A program made the translations under genes and the position numbers. DNA of 64,000 bases, taken from NCBI GenBank assembly GCA_041398905.1, contig JAWKTV010000011.1, forward strand, positions 158,878 through 222,877, in the 5' to 3' direction. Source of the stretch: JAWKTV01 sp041398905 (GTDB lineage Bacteria; Planctomycetota; Planctomycetia; Planctomycetales; Planctomycetaceae). Shown piece by piece: positions 47,971-57,487 of this stretch; the first letter of the stretch is position 1; the number at the start of each line of letters is the position of its first letter. The notes beneath the pieces are model-generated. The model was not told where the DNA came from, did no database searches, and saw nothing but the letters and a program-made list of their open reading frames with translations.

Positions 47971-49683
47971 ATGACGCAGACCATCGCCGAAACGCCGGTG
48001 CGGGACATCTCGCTGGGATGGACCGAGCAGTTCAATTGTCCGAGCGGCCGCACCTGCAAGATCACGCACCCCCACCAAAGCGACGGAGTTCGAGAGCGTG
48101 TTCGCATTCTCGCTCCACAAGGCGGGGTCGACGCTGTTCACGAAGATTCTCGACGATCTCGCCCGGGCGGCGAACATCGCGGTGGTCAACATCCCGGGCG
48201 AGCTGTTTCCGCAGGGCATTCACGAGGTCGACTTCCCGGCCCTCAAAGCCGATTTCTTTCAGCCGAAGGGGTACATCTACAGCGGTTACCGCACCTTCCC
48301 GGAGATGTTCGAGTTCCCCGAAACGATGGCCGAGCACGCCGGGCTGTTGATTCGCGATCCCCGCGACATCCTGGTTTCGATGTACTTCAGCTTCACCGGC
48401 AGCCACCCCATCGCGCAAAAGGATCCGGAGATTCGGAAGAAGATCGAGGACAATCGCCGCCGGGAAAACGAGCGAGGCATCTGCCGCTATATCCTGCGTC
48501 ATGCCGGCATGGTCGAGCAGGAGTTCCGCAGCTACGAAGACCACCTCAAGCAACTGAAGGTGTGGCGTTACGAAGATGTGATCTTCGACAAGTTCAACTG
48601 GGTTCGCGGCATCGCCAACCGGTTCAAGATCAAGCTGCCTGAGGCCAAGATTCGCGAGATCGCGGAGAAGCACGACATTCGCCCGAAGGAAGAGAAGCCC
48701 GGCGACCACATTCGTCGTGTCGCGCCAGGCGACGCGCAGGAGAAGCTCTCGCCGCGAATGCTCGAGTACCTTGACCGCCGGTTCCGCCGCATCATGCGGG
48801 TTCACAAGTACGAGACGAACGCCGAGCGTCAGGCGGCCGACGCCGCGAAGCCCAAGTCCCGTAACCCCGTCGACAAGGCGATGCGCTGGGTGCGCAAGAA
48901 GATCCTGCACTCGGATGTGATGTCCCGGCCGAAAGGGAGTTCTCGAACGCAATCCCCCTGCACGCTCCGGTCGATCCGCTCACCGTCGAGAAGTACATCT
49001 ACTCGCGTCAGTCGCATTACCACCAGCTCGTCGCCCGGTTCTCCGAGCAGCTGTACGGACACATCATCGACGTGAACCGCAGCGCGCTGAAGTGCTACCA
49101 GGACCTGCTGGTGCTGGCGTTCATTGAGGACAACATTCCGGCCGGCAGCCGCATCCTCGATGTCGGCGGCGGTCACTCGCGTGTGCTGCAACATCTGGCT
49201 CGCGACTACGACTGCTGGCTGATCGACGACTTCAAGGGAGGCGGCAACGGGCCGCTCCATGCCGAGAAGCACGGCTACAAGGTCGTCGACGGCCTGATGG
49301 GACAGTTCCTGAAGGATCAGCTCCCGGACAATCATTTCGACTGCGTGTTCAGCGTCTCGGCCCTCGAGCACTGCCCGCCGAAGGTCGAAGTGGTGCAGGC
49401 GGTCATCGAAGACCTCGACCGCGTGACGAAACCCGGTGGCTTCAACATCCACTGTCTCGACTATGTCATCAAGCGGGAGACGATCGATCAAGTCCCGATC
49501 GTGCAGCAGTTCTTCTTCGATCGTGCCGCCTATCCGCTCTGCTCGCCGCGGATCATCTGGCAGGATCCGGACATGTTCAAGCTGCCCGCGGAGATCTACG
49601 CGCGCTGGAAGATCCCGCACGCTTACGAGGACGTGGCGATCGTCGACACCTGTGCCTTCTGGCCCAAGGGCGATGTTGTCTAA
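47971..49683 (+). CDS. sulfotransferase and SAM methyltransferase, apparently fused (two frameshifts)
   Basis: Three frame segments run without a stop between them once two homopolymers are changed: the C5 at 48069-48073 loses one base and the GGG near 48934-48936 gains one. The result is 570 residues. An AAGGA precedes the ATG at 47971. Residues 1-40 are unknown. A sulfotransferase follows: HKAGSTLFTKILDD is the 5'-phosphosulfate loop and RDPRDILVSMYFSFTG is the 3'-phosphate loop for PAPS. From about residue 320 there is a class I methyltransferase, with LDVGGGHSRVLQHLA as SAM motif I and FSVSALEHCPPK. It is possible that methylation and sulfation act on the same glycan. If the second break is real, the methyltransferase would be a separate gene starting near 48920. 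Confidence 0.8.
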
Positions 49684-49993
49684 GCGAAGTCTCCAGCCTC
49701 TCTCACGGCCGAACTGATCGGCCGCGAGAGACTTTTGGATCGAGTACGAGTTCGCCGGCCTCGGCTGGCGGAGCTGCCTGGGTCAGGATGATTCAGTGCA
49801 TCGCCGGACCGGATGTTCGGCGAGTGTCTCATGGATGAGGGTGGCCGATCGGCCGAGGCGTGAGAGCGTCTTCTTCCGGTCGACCTGACCTCGCTACAGA
49901 AGGTGTCGAGGGGCCGTCCGCGACGGATTGCGATCGCAGTTCTCCGCGTGCGTTTCCCTTGATGCGAGGCTACTGGACCACCCACCGCTGCTG

Positions 49994-52270
49994 ATGAGCA
50001 TCGAGCAACATCCAGAACGACCCCTTCGTCCCGGTGGAACAACACCGGGAGCAACGGACGCCGTGAGCGACGCGGAAGCGACCTTACCGGTGGACTCACC
50101 CATCCAGGGGCCGTCCGGTTCGGACGTCAACGCCAACAGTGTTTGTCCGTCGTCCGACGCTGATCCGTCAGCGGCGACCGCCCCGCTGGAAGGCCTGGAG
50201 AAGCGGCCGCTCCGCCCCTGCCCGTACGGAAAGCTGCTGCTCCAGAAGATGTCGGTTGACTGGAAGACCGCCTCCCGGGCGATGAAGCTTTCCTGCCGCA
50301 AGCCGGGTGTGCTGATCGCGTCGGTGCTGGTGGCATTTCTCGCGGCCCTGTGCTGGGGCGGCAACATTGCGGCCGTCTACCCGATCTTTGAAGTCACCAT
50401 GCGGGGCGAGTCGCTCCACGACTGGGCCGACGACCGGATCGAGCGATCGGAAGAACAGATCGCGGAACTCAAAGTCCGCCAGGCATGGCTCTCGACGCAG
50501 TCGCCCGAAGGCGCGTTCGCCAAAGCCAAACACAAAATGGAACTCGGGCAGGTCGCCGATCAACTGGAAGCGGAGCAGGAGCGACTGCAGTGGACCAACC
50601 GCTTGCGGCCCTACATCGTCAAGTACCTCCCCGCCGACCCATTCAAGACGATCGTGATGGTGGTCGTGTTCATCACGATCGCGACGCTCATCAAGAGTGC
50701 CTGCCATATCACACACCAGTATTTCGCCTGCCGATTGACCCAGGGAGTTACCTTTGACCTGCGGCAACAATTCTTCGAGGCAGTGCTCAAAAGCGATTCC
50801 GAGATCAATCTCAATCGCGGTGCCAGCCAGTTGTGGACCCGTTTCTCACGCGAGATCCCGCATGTCTCGCAGGGTTTGACGGGTCTGTTCGGCCGGACGA
50901 TCGGCGAGCCTTTGAAAATCGCCGCCTGCCTCGCCGGCGCGGCCATCATCAACTGGCGACTGCTGCTGGTGTCACTCACCATTGCGCCGTTCGCCGCCTG
51001 GGCGATCGCCGCACTGGCGCGAAAGATGAAGAAACAGGTCGCCTCGGAATCAGACCAGGCGGCGGCGATCAACCAGCAGCTCTTCGAGATCATTCTGGGC
51101 CTGCCGATCGTGCAGGCCTACACGATGGAGCCGGTCGAGCGTGTCCGCTTCCGGCAGGCGTCGATGGAGTGTTGGACCAAGTCGAGCCGGGCGATCATGT
51201 TTCGCGCGCTCGCCAAGCCGGCCGTTGAAGTGCTCGGTCTCGCGGTCGTCTGCAGTGCGATGCTCACCGGTGCCCACCTCGTGCTCAATCAGGAGACGAC
51301 CGTCTTCGGCTTGAAGATTGCGGAGCGGACGCCGGACTTCGCGGGGCTGATGGTCTTCATCGGGATGCTCGTCGGGGCGTACGACCCGATGCGGAAGCTC
51401 GGTGAAACGATGCCTCAGTTGATGCTGGGGCTGGCCGCTGCGGAGCGGGTGTTCAATGTCATCGACACCGTCCCGAACGTTGACGAACCCGCGAACCCGA
51501 TCCCGCTGCCGACTCCGCACACTCACCTGACCATGGAGGCGGTCGAGTTCCGCTACCGCGCGAACAAGCCGGTGCTGCATCCGCTTGACCTCGAGGTCCG
51601 TCGCGGTGAAACCCTGGCGATCGTCGGCCCCAACGGCTGCGGCAAATCGACGCTCGCTGGGCTGATCCCCCGCTTCTACGACGCCGTCCGAGGCTCGGTG
51701 AAGATCGACGGCATCGACATCCGTGACGCCAGCCTGGTCGACCTCCGCAAACGCATCGGCGTGGTCACGCAGAACCCGCATCTGTTCGACGACTCGGTCC
51801 TCAACAACATCCGCTACGGCAAACCCGAAGCGACAATGGAGGAGGTCGTCGCCGCCGCGATGCAGGCACATGCCCACGAGTTCATCGAGCGCGACCTGGC
51901 CGACGGATACAACACGATGGTCGGCCAGGGTGGCCGGCGGCTCTCCGGTGGACAGCGGCAGCGCATCGCTTTCGCTCGCGCCATCCTGCGAGATCCCGAG
52001 ATCCTGATCCTCGATGAGCCGACCAGTCAGATCGACCTCGAAAGCGAAAAGCTCATCCTCGACACGCTCAAGGGCCTGATTCACAACCGCACGGTGATCC
52101 TCATCACGCATCGGCTCGCCCTGCTGGAACTGGCCGATCGCACGCTGGTGATGAACCGCGGCCGGATCCTGCAGCGCGGCTCGCACGACGAACTCATGAA
52201 GTCAAGTCCGCAGTACCGGCAACTGCAACGCACCGGCCAACTCGGCGTTCCAGGTAAAAAGGCGGCTTGA
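49994..52270 (+). CDS. ABC exporter, MsbA-type half transporter
   Basis: The 758-residue protein starts at ATG 49994 (an upstream in-frame start at 49928 is possible). The N-terminal 80 residues are a low-complexity, Pro/Ser-rich extension. Six membrane helices follow from about residue 100, with an unusual acidic and coiled-coil segment between the first two (ERSEEQIAELKVRQAWL), probably periplasmic. The nucleotide-binding domain has Walker A GPNGCGKST, the signature LSGGQRQR, Walker B ILILDEPTS and the switch ITHR. It should export a lipid-linked or amphipathic product. It closes the glycan cluster, so export of a lipid or glycan precursor is the favoured inference. Confidence 0.92.
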   Translation: MSIEQHPERPLRPGGTTPGATDAVSDAEATLPVDSPIQGPSGSDVNANSVCPSSDADPSAATAPLEGLEKRPLRPCPYGKLLLQKMSVDWKTASRAMKLSCRKPGVLIASVLVAFLAALCWGGNIAAVYPIFEVTMRGESLHDWADDRIERSEEQIAELKVRQAWLSTQSPEGAFAKAKHKMELGQVADQLEAEQERLQWTNRLRPYIVKYLPADPFKTIVMVVVFITIATLIKSACHITHQYFACRLTQGVTFDLRQQFFEAVLKSDSEINLNRGASQLWTRFSREIPHVSQGLTGLFGRTIGEPLKIAACLAGAAIINWRLLLVSLTIAPFAAWAIAALARKMKKQVASESDQAAAINQQLFEIILGLPIVQAYTMEPVERVRFRQASMECWTKSSRAIMFRALAKPAVEVLGLAVVCSAMLTGAHLVLNQETTVFGLKIAERTPDFAGLMVFIGMLVGAYDPMRKLGETMPQLMLGLAAAERVFNVIDTVPNVDEPANPIPLPTPHTHLTMEAVEFRYRANKPVLHPLDLEVRRGETLAIVGPNGCGKSTLAGLIPRFYDAVRGSVKIDGIDIRDASLVDLRKRIGVVTQNPHLFDDSVLNNIRYGKPEATMEEVVAAAMQAHAHEFIERDLADGYNTMVGQGGRRLSGGQRQRIAFARAILRDPEILILDEPTSQIDLESEKLILDTLKGLIHNRTVILITHRLALLELADRTLVMNRGRILQRGSHDELMKSSPQYRQLQRTGQLGVPGKKAA

Positions 52271-52346
52271 CCGCCGGACCGCTTTCGGCGAACGTCCCAA
52301 CATTCGGCACTCCACCTTTCGCTTTCTGGATTCAGCGATCCCCTTT

Positions 52347-52700
52347 ATGCGCTCACAACCGGTCACGCATGGTCTGCGTTTTGAAGACACGGCGTTTGTG
52401 GTTGTTCATCGACGGATCGAGTACGGGCCGTTCGATTATCAATGGTCGACGGACCTCAGCAGCGTGATCCTCACCTACGCCGGTCAACGGTATGGAGAGG
52501 TCTGCTCGCCCGAGCAGCTTCAGGCCGATCTGCGCGAATTCCGGCTCCCCCGCAAGGTCGTGCAGGTCGCGATGCTCGTCGCCGGTTGTCAGTTGCATTC
52601 GATTCGCAACGGCCATGACGAGCAGACTCGCGAGCAACTGTTGCGGACCGTGCTGACGAGCTTCGGCTGCGATCGATTTCTTGACAGCGCAGCCGCCTGA
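52347..52700 (+). CDS. conserved hypothetical protein
   Basis: This 117-residue protein begins FEDTAFVVVHRRIEYGPFDYQWSTDLSSVILTYAGQRYG, a beta-rich region, then RLPRKVVQVAMLVAGCQLHSIRNGHDEQTREQLLRTVL, a helical region. No signal peptide, membrane helix or known motif can be seen. It follows the ABC exporter by 76 bases in the same direction, so it could be the last gene of the unit. The GC3 bias and lack of frame breaks support it as real. Function unknown. Confidence 0.6.
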   Translation: MRSQPVTHGLRFEDTAFVVVHRRIEYGPFDYQWSTDLSSVILTYAGQRYGEVCSPEQLQADLREFRLPRKVVQVAMLVAGCQLHSIRNGHDEQTREQLLRTVLTSFGCDRFLDSAAA

Positions 52701-52837
52701 GGACGCGGCGGCTCGACGGGTCACACTCAACCCGCGCGCAGATCGACGGGTCGCGTAGTCGACGCAGCGGTCGTGTTAGGCGAACATTCATCGCGTTCGC
52801 ACATCGACTCGTTCTCCCGCCGCCGCGAGCCAAATGC

Positions 52838-53770
52838 ATGCCCGCCTCTCCGAACGACAGACGCTGGTGTACCCGACGGACCGCCATGGGTCGGATGGTC
52901 GCCCTCCTCTGCTCAGGTCTGGGCTCGGCCGCTGACGGGGCTGACCCGTCGGCAGAGGCCGCGTTGGTCGAACCTCGGCTGCGGAACCTGCACGACATCC
53001 CGTCCGACCTTGTCCCCCCAGTGGTCACGGACGAGGCGGCCGCCGCAGGTCGGCGCGTCCGTGTGCAGTTGTCTGAGTTCGCAGGCACGCCGCTCCACCA
53101 CGTTCTGTATCTTCCGATCAACTGGCGGCCCGATCGATCCTACCCGGTCATCGTGGAATACCCCGGCAATGGCGGCTTCGAGAACAAGCTCGGCGACCGC
53201 TGCTCGGGCCGGCAGGAGGACTGCCGGCTTGGCTACGGTATTTCTGCCGGCCGGGACTTCATCTGGGTTTGTCCGCCGTTCGTCGACAAGGCGTCGACGA
53301 CACACAGTCTGCGGTGGTGGGGCGACGCCGACGCCACCACGGACTATTGCCGTCAATGTGTCCGGCAGACCTGTGCCGACTACGGTGGCGACCCCGACAA
53401 AGTGCTGCTGGCGGGCTTCTCACGAGGGGCGATCGCCTGCAACTACATCGGCCTGCGGAACGACGACATCGCCGCGCTGTGGCGCGGGATGATCGTCCAC
53501 AGCCACTACGATGGCGTCCGACAGTGGGGCTATCCGGAAGATGATCGAGCCGCCGCCACGCGGCGGCTAAAGCGATTGGGCGACCGCCCGCAGTTCATCT
53601 CTCACGAAGTCAGCATCGACGCGGTACGCGACTACTTGCGCGATACCACGGTCGACGCGACGTTTCTGCCGATACCATATCCGAATCACTCGGACGCCTG
53701 GGTGCTGAAGGACATTCCCGAGCGGACGAAGCTCAGAGAGTGGGTCGCGCAGGCGCTCTCCGAGAACTGA
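52838..53770 (+). CDS. alpha/beta hydrolase of esterase type
   Basis: This 310-residue protein has an alpha/beta hydrolase core: a hydrophobic strand HHVLYLPINWRPDRSYPVIVEYPGNGGFENKL, the nucleophile elbow GFSRGA, and a C-terminal NHSDAWV with the catalytic His. The N-terminus after a start at 52838 or 52886 has a short hydrophobic leader (RMVALLCSGLGSAADGA) that could be a signal peptide. There are eight or more Cys, several of which (CSGRQEDCRLG and CRQCVRQTCADYG) could form disulfides in a secreted protein. It resembles polyhydroxybutyrate-depolymerase or feruloyl-esterase relatives. Substrate is not known. Confidence 0.8.
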   Translation: MPASPNDRRWCTRRTAMGRMVALLCSGLGSAADGADPSAEAALVEPRLRNLHDIPSDLVPPVVTDEAAAAGRRVRVQLSEFAGTPLHHVLYLPINWRPDRSYPVIVEYPGNGGFENKLGDRCSGRQEDCRLGYGISAGRDFIWVCPPFVDKASTTHSLRWWGDADATTDYCRQCVRQTCADYGGDPDKVLLAGFSRGAIACNYIGLRNDDIAALWRGMIVHSHYDGVRQWGYPEDDRAAATRRLKRLGDRPQFISHEVSIDAVRDYLRDTTVDATFLPIPYPNHSDAWVLKDIPERTKLREWVAQALSEN

Positions 53771-53834
53771 GCCGCACTCTCGATCCACTCGGTGACATCG
53801 GCGTCGACGCGGCTCACGGCGATGACTGCAAGTC

Positions 53835-54323
53835 TCAGGTCGCGCCGGCCACCGCTTCGAGAAGCACGACGACCTCGGCGACGATCGCCTCCTGCCGACC
53901 GATCGGTCCCACCTGCTCGCCGGTTTTTGCCTTGATATTGACGGCCTCAACATCCACTTCCAGCAATTCGGCCACACGGCTGCGAATCGCGGGCTTGTGG
54001 GGAAGCAGCTTCGGACGCTCGGCGAACACGATCGCGTCGACATTGACGACCGACCACCCGCGCTTCCGTACTTCCGCCAGCACCGATTGCAGCAGCGTTG
54101 CCGAGTCGGCGTCCCGCCACTCGGCGGCGCTGTCCGGGAACCACTCGCCGATGTCCCCCAGCCCGGCCGCACCCAGTAGCCCGTCCGTCAACGCATGCAG
54201 CAGCACGTCGCCGTCGCTGTGGGCAATCGGCCCGACGGGGTGGGGAATTGTGACGCCTCCAATGACCAGCGGCCGCCCTGGCCCCAGCCGATGCGTGTCG
54301 TGCCCCAGTCCAACGCGTAACAT
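53835..54323 (-). CDS. ispF: 2-C-methyl-D-erythritol 2,4-cyclodiphosphate synthase
   Basis: IspF catalyses the cyclisation step of the MEP isoprenoid pathway, in the cytoplasm, with a divalent metal. The length of 162 residues is typical. The metal-binding residues Asp9 and His11 (GHDTHRL) and His43 are visible, together with the family signature AHSDGDVLLHALTDGLLGAAGLGDIGEWFPD. The segment NVDAIVFAERPKL and the C-terminal KAKTGEQVGPIGRQEAIVAEVVVLL also match. The gene is divergent from the FHA-cyclase gene. Isoprenoids feed quinones and the lipid carriers that glycan export needs. Confidence 0.96.
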   Translation of the reverse strand: MLRVGLGHDTHRLGPGRPLVIGGVTIPHPVGPIAHSDGDVLLHALTDGLLGAAGLGDIGEWFPDSAAEWRDADSATLLQSVLAEVRKRGWSVVNVDAIVFAERPKLLPHKPAIRSRVAELLEVDVEAVNIKAKTGEQVGPIGRQEAIVAEVVVLLEAVAGAT

Positions 54324-54492
54324 GGCATCCTGCGAGTCAAATTGAAGGGAGCGGAGATGGATTGGGATTCGCGAGTGCCCGCCGGGTAGTCGCCCTCACT
54401 GCGAACGACGATACAATAGCAGCCCAGCCAACGGATCGCCGCTGCGGAGGAAGTCGACCGATCTGTCGCATCCATCCGGAACCAGAGACCAC

Positions 54493-56352
54493 GTGTACGA
54501 ACTTATCGCGCAAGGACCGGAACCGCGGCAGCGGCTGAAGATGCGGCTCGACTCGGGCCGCGGCTACCTGATCGGTCGAGCGACCGACGCCGATGTCCCG
54601 GTCCCGTGGGAGCGGTTCCTTTCATCGGCCCACATTGACCTCGAGATCAACGCCGAGGGGATGCGTCTGCGGGCGCGCGCGGGCAGCCAGAATCCAGTCT
54701 TCGTTGACGGCGAGCCGCGTACCAACTGTCGAGTCGCAATGGGTGAGCAGTGGGTCGTCGGCAGCACCCGGTTTTGGGTGATCGAGGTGGGTCTCGACTC
54801 AACGCCCGGCAATCAGCGGCAGCTTCAGGAACTGACTTTCACCCGACAGCAGTTGCAGCAGGTCCGCATCGCCGATGCCGACCGCCGAATGGATGTGCTT
54901 GCCCGTTTGCCGGCGGTCATTGGATCGGTCGGCGAAGCCGGCGAGCGCGATGCGCGGCTCGTCAACCTACTGCTCACCGGCATCCCGCAGGCCGACGTCG
55001 TCGCGGTCATCGATGAGGGGGCGGACAGTCAGCGGCTCAAGTTGGGAGCCTGGGAGCGACGGCTGGAAACCGCCGGAGCGTTTCGGCCCAGCGGTCGCCT
55101 GGTCGAAGATGCTTTGCACCGCGATGAGGGGACGCTTCTGCACCTGTGGTCCAGCGAGGAGCAGCGGTCGGCGGTGTACACGCAAGCGCCCGAGGCCGAC
55201 TGGGCCTATTGCACCCCCGTCGGCAAACGGGACGGACGTCGCTGGGGGCTGTATGTCGCTGGGCGGCTTCCTTCCGAGACCGTGAGCGGCGTCAACCGCG
55301 CCGTCGCGAATCGATTGCAGTCCGACGTCAAGTTCACCGAACTTGTCGCGAGCATTATCAACTCGGTCATTCGCACCGGCAGCCTGGAAGCCAACGTCGC
55401 CGTGCTGAGGCAGTTCCTCTCGCCGCCCGTCGTCGCCGCGCTCGAGCGCAGTTCCGACGAGGGGACGCTCGACATCGCTCTGCTGGAGCCGTGCGAATGC
55501 AACGTGACTGTCCTGTTTTGCGACCTTCGCGGATTCAGCCAGCGCGCGGAGGAGCAGGCTCATAACCTGCGGGGTTTGCTCGAGCGCGTGAGCGGTGCGC
55601 TCGAGATCATGACCAGCAACGTCACGGCTTTCGGTGGTGTGACGGGCGACTTTCTGGGTGATGCGACGCTCGGCTTCTGGGGTTGGCCGTTTCCTTCCGA
55701 AGAAGCGCCGTTGAACGCCTGCCGCTCCGCGCTCGCGATCCGCGCCACCTTCGACATGCTGCGTGCGGACCCCTCGCATCCGCTGCATGACTTTGAAGTC
55801 GGAGTCGGCATCGCGCATGGACGCGCGGTGGCCGGCAAGATCGGGACTCAGGATCGCATGACCGTGTCGGTCTTCGGGCCAGTCGTCAATCTCGCCAGCC
55901 GGCTCGAAGGGCTCACACGCCAACTGCGCGTGCCGATTCTGCTGGACGAGCAGACTGCGGGCATCGTCCGGGAACGACTGTCCGAGACGGAGGGCCGGAC
56001 GCGGCGACTCGCCCGACTGCTGCCCTACGGAGTTGAAACGCCACTGACGGTGAGTGAGCTGCTGCCGCCGGAGTCCGAGTTCCCGCAACTCACCAGCCAA
56101 CACTTGCGACAGTACGAGGAAGGGCTGGATCAGTTCATCGCCGGGAACTGGGACGCCGCGCACGCGTCCCTGCATGCGATGCCGGCGGCCGACCGCGCTC
56201 CGGACTTCCTCATGCTCCGCATCGCCCAGTCCCACCGCCGCTCCACCCAATTGGGACGGGATCATCCGCATGCCCGGCAAGTGACGCTGCACCGGCGGCA
56301 AGCAACGCCGGCTGGCGAGCTCACCGACCGCCTCGTCGAGATGGCGGCCTGA
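54493..56352 (+). CDS. FHA-GAF-class III adenylate/guanylate cyclase
   Basis: This 619-residue protein starts at GTG 54493 with an FHA domain (about residues 20-95: YLIGRATDADVPVP and SSAHIDLEI). A central region (about 130-270) reads as a GAF-like sensor. The C-terminal part is a class III cyclase: VLFCDLRGFS gives the metal-binding Asp, GDATLGFWGWPF the second, and GPVVNLASRLEG the Asn and Arg that stabilise the transition state. The protein lacks membrane helices and should be cytosolic, where it makes a cyclic nucleotide in response to ligand or phosphorylation signals. A TACAAT hexamer at 54412-54417 could be its -10 element. Confidence 0.93.
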   Translation: MYELIAQGPEPRQRLKMRLDSGRGYLIGRATDADVPVPWERFLSSAHIDLEINAEGMRLRARAGSQNPVFVDGEPRTNCRVAMGEQWVVGSTRFWVIEVGLDSTPGNQRQLQELTFTRQQLQQVRIADADRRMDVLARLPAVIGSVGEAGERDARLVNLLLTGIPQADVVAVIDEGADSQRLKLGAWERRLETAGAFRPSGRLVEDALHRDEGTLLHLWSSEEQRSAVYTQAPEADWAYCTPVGKRDGRRWGLYVAGRLPSETVSGVNRAVANRLQSDVKFTELVASIINSVIRTGSLEANVAVLRQFLSPPVVAALERSSDEGTLDIALLEPCECNVTVLFCDLRGFSQRAEEQAHNLRGLLERVSGALEIMTSNVTAFGGVTGDFLGDATLGFWGWPFPSEEAPLNACRSALAIRATFDMLRADPSHPLHDFEVGVGIAHGRAVAGKIGTQDRMTVSVFGPVVNLASRLEGLTRQLRVPILLDEQTAGIVRERLSETEGRTRRLARLLPYGVETPLTVSELLPPESEFPQLTSQHLRQYEEGLDQFIAGNWDAAHASLHAMPAADRAPDFLMLRIAQSHRRSTQLGRDHPHARQVTLHRRQATPAGELTDRLVEMAA

Positions 56353-56536
56353 AATGGATTCCTGAACGTTCCTGGAAAGCGGGAGTTGTCGGGCGCCGTG
56401 CTGCCGTCGATGGCCGGCAATTGGCGTAGTCGAAACCTGGGGTGGACTGCATAATGCGTACGGTTTTGGGCTGGGGAGTTGGCCGACGAATGGTGTCCGC
56501 ACCGAGGCGGACGAAGGAACGACACGGAGGCGAGGA

Positions 56537-57352
56537 ATGCTGGCGAGGGGCGGATTGCGATGGCGCATGTGCAGCGTCGGATTGCTGGCGATGGCGCTGG
56601 GCGGCGCGGGCTGCTCGGACAAGCCGACTGAACCATCGGCGGAGGGTCAGTCTACGCCAGATGCCAGCGCGGCGAGTCCAGTTGCGGGGGCTCTCGCACA
56701 CCCTGGCGGCGCGGACGACGCTGGTGCGGCGGGCAAGGAGCCTGTGCGGCTCACCCCGGCCGAACACTTCGCACGTCTGATGGCCGACGGCATCACCGAG
56801 GCCCAATGGGATGAGTCGCATCAGGCGCTGGTCGACATGGGTGCTCCGGCGGCGGACGTGCTGCGACAGGGCCTTGAGGCGGACGACTCGCTGTCGCGGG
56901 AATGGGCCGCGTCGATTCTCGCGCTCAACGATGCCGCCGCCCAGAAAGTGACGGAATCGCTGGTCGCCGCGCTCGATGACGAATCACAGTTTGTCCGACT
57001 CAATTCCGCTGCGGCGTTGATGCTGCAGCCGAATCACTCTGCCCACGCCGTGCCGGCACTCATCGAGTTGCTGGAGAGTGGTGATGAAAGCGTCAGGAGT
57101 TCCGCTTTGACCAACCTGGCCGGAGTCGGCCCTGAAGCGGCGGAACATCTCGAGGCTCTGGTGAAGCTGCTGGATGCGGAGGATGTCGCGGTTCGCCGTA
57201 CGGTCATCGAGGTGCTGGGACGCATCGGTGCCGGCGCGGCTCCCGCCGTCGCTCGACTCGAACAGATCGCCGCAGAGGAAGCAGCGGACGAACTGCGGGA
57301 AGTGGCGCAGTCGGCGCTCGTCCGTATTCGCGGGCTGGAAGGGGGCGAGTGA
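56537..57352 (+). CDS. HEAT-repeat lipoprotein
   Basis: This 271-residue protein has a lipoprotein leader (LLAMALGGAGC, with lipidated Cys26) and a Ser/Ala-rich linker. From about residue 80 it has HEAT-like repeats: APAADVLRQGLEADDSLSREWAASILA, then VRLNSAAALML, HAVPALIELLESGDESVRSSALTNLAGVG and VAVRRTVIEVLGRIGAGAAPAVARL. HEAT solenoids bind other proteins. It would be anchored to a membrane facing the periplasm. There is no enzymatic domain. It converges on the deacetylase gene and probably forms its own transcription unit. Confidence 0.88.
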   Translation: MLARGGLRWRMCSVGLLAMALGGAGCSDKPTEPSAEGQSTPDASAASPVAGALAHPGGADDAGAAGKEPVRLTPAEHFARLMADGITEAQWDESHQALVDMGAPAADVLRQGLEADDSLSREWAASILALNDAAAQKVTESLVAALDDESQFVRLNSAAALMLQPNHSAHAVPALIELLESGDESVRSSALTNLAGVGPEAAEHLEALVKLLDAEDVAVRRTVIEVLGRIGAGAAPAVARLEQIAAEEAADELREVAQSALVRIRGLEGGE

Positions 57353-57487
57353 CCTTTCGAGCCGGCTCCGGCCTGGTTCGGGTCGGAATTTGCGATCACC
57401 AGGCGCCGCGAGGCCGATCCGTGGACTTCGCGAACCGCGATGCTCGCGCCGCTTCGCCGTCCATCGGGGTGGACAATGGCGAGTGGG

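Noticed and set aside
8262..49683. Calling all the broken genes pseudogenes
   Set aside because: Nearly all breaks are one-base homopolymer changes with an intact domain on both sides, which fits sequence error better than decay.
54967..56622. A 551-codon minus-strand frame opposite the cyclase
   Set aside because: Antisense to the FHA-GAF-cyclase, which has all its motifs.
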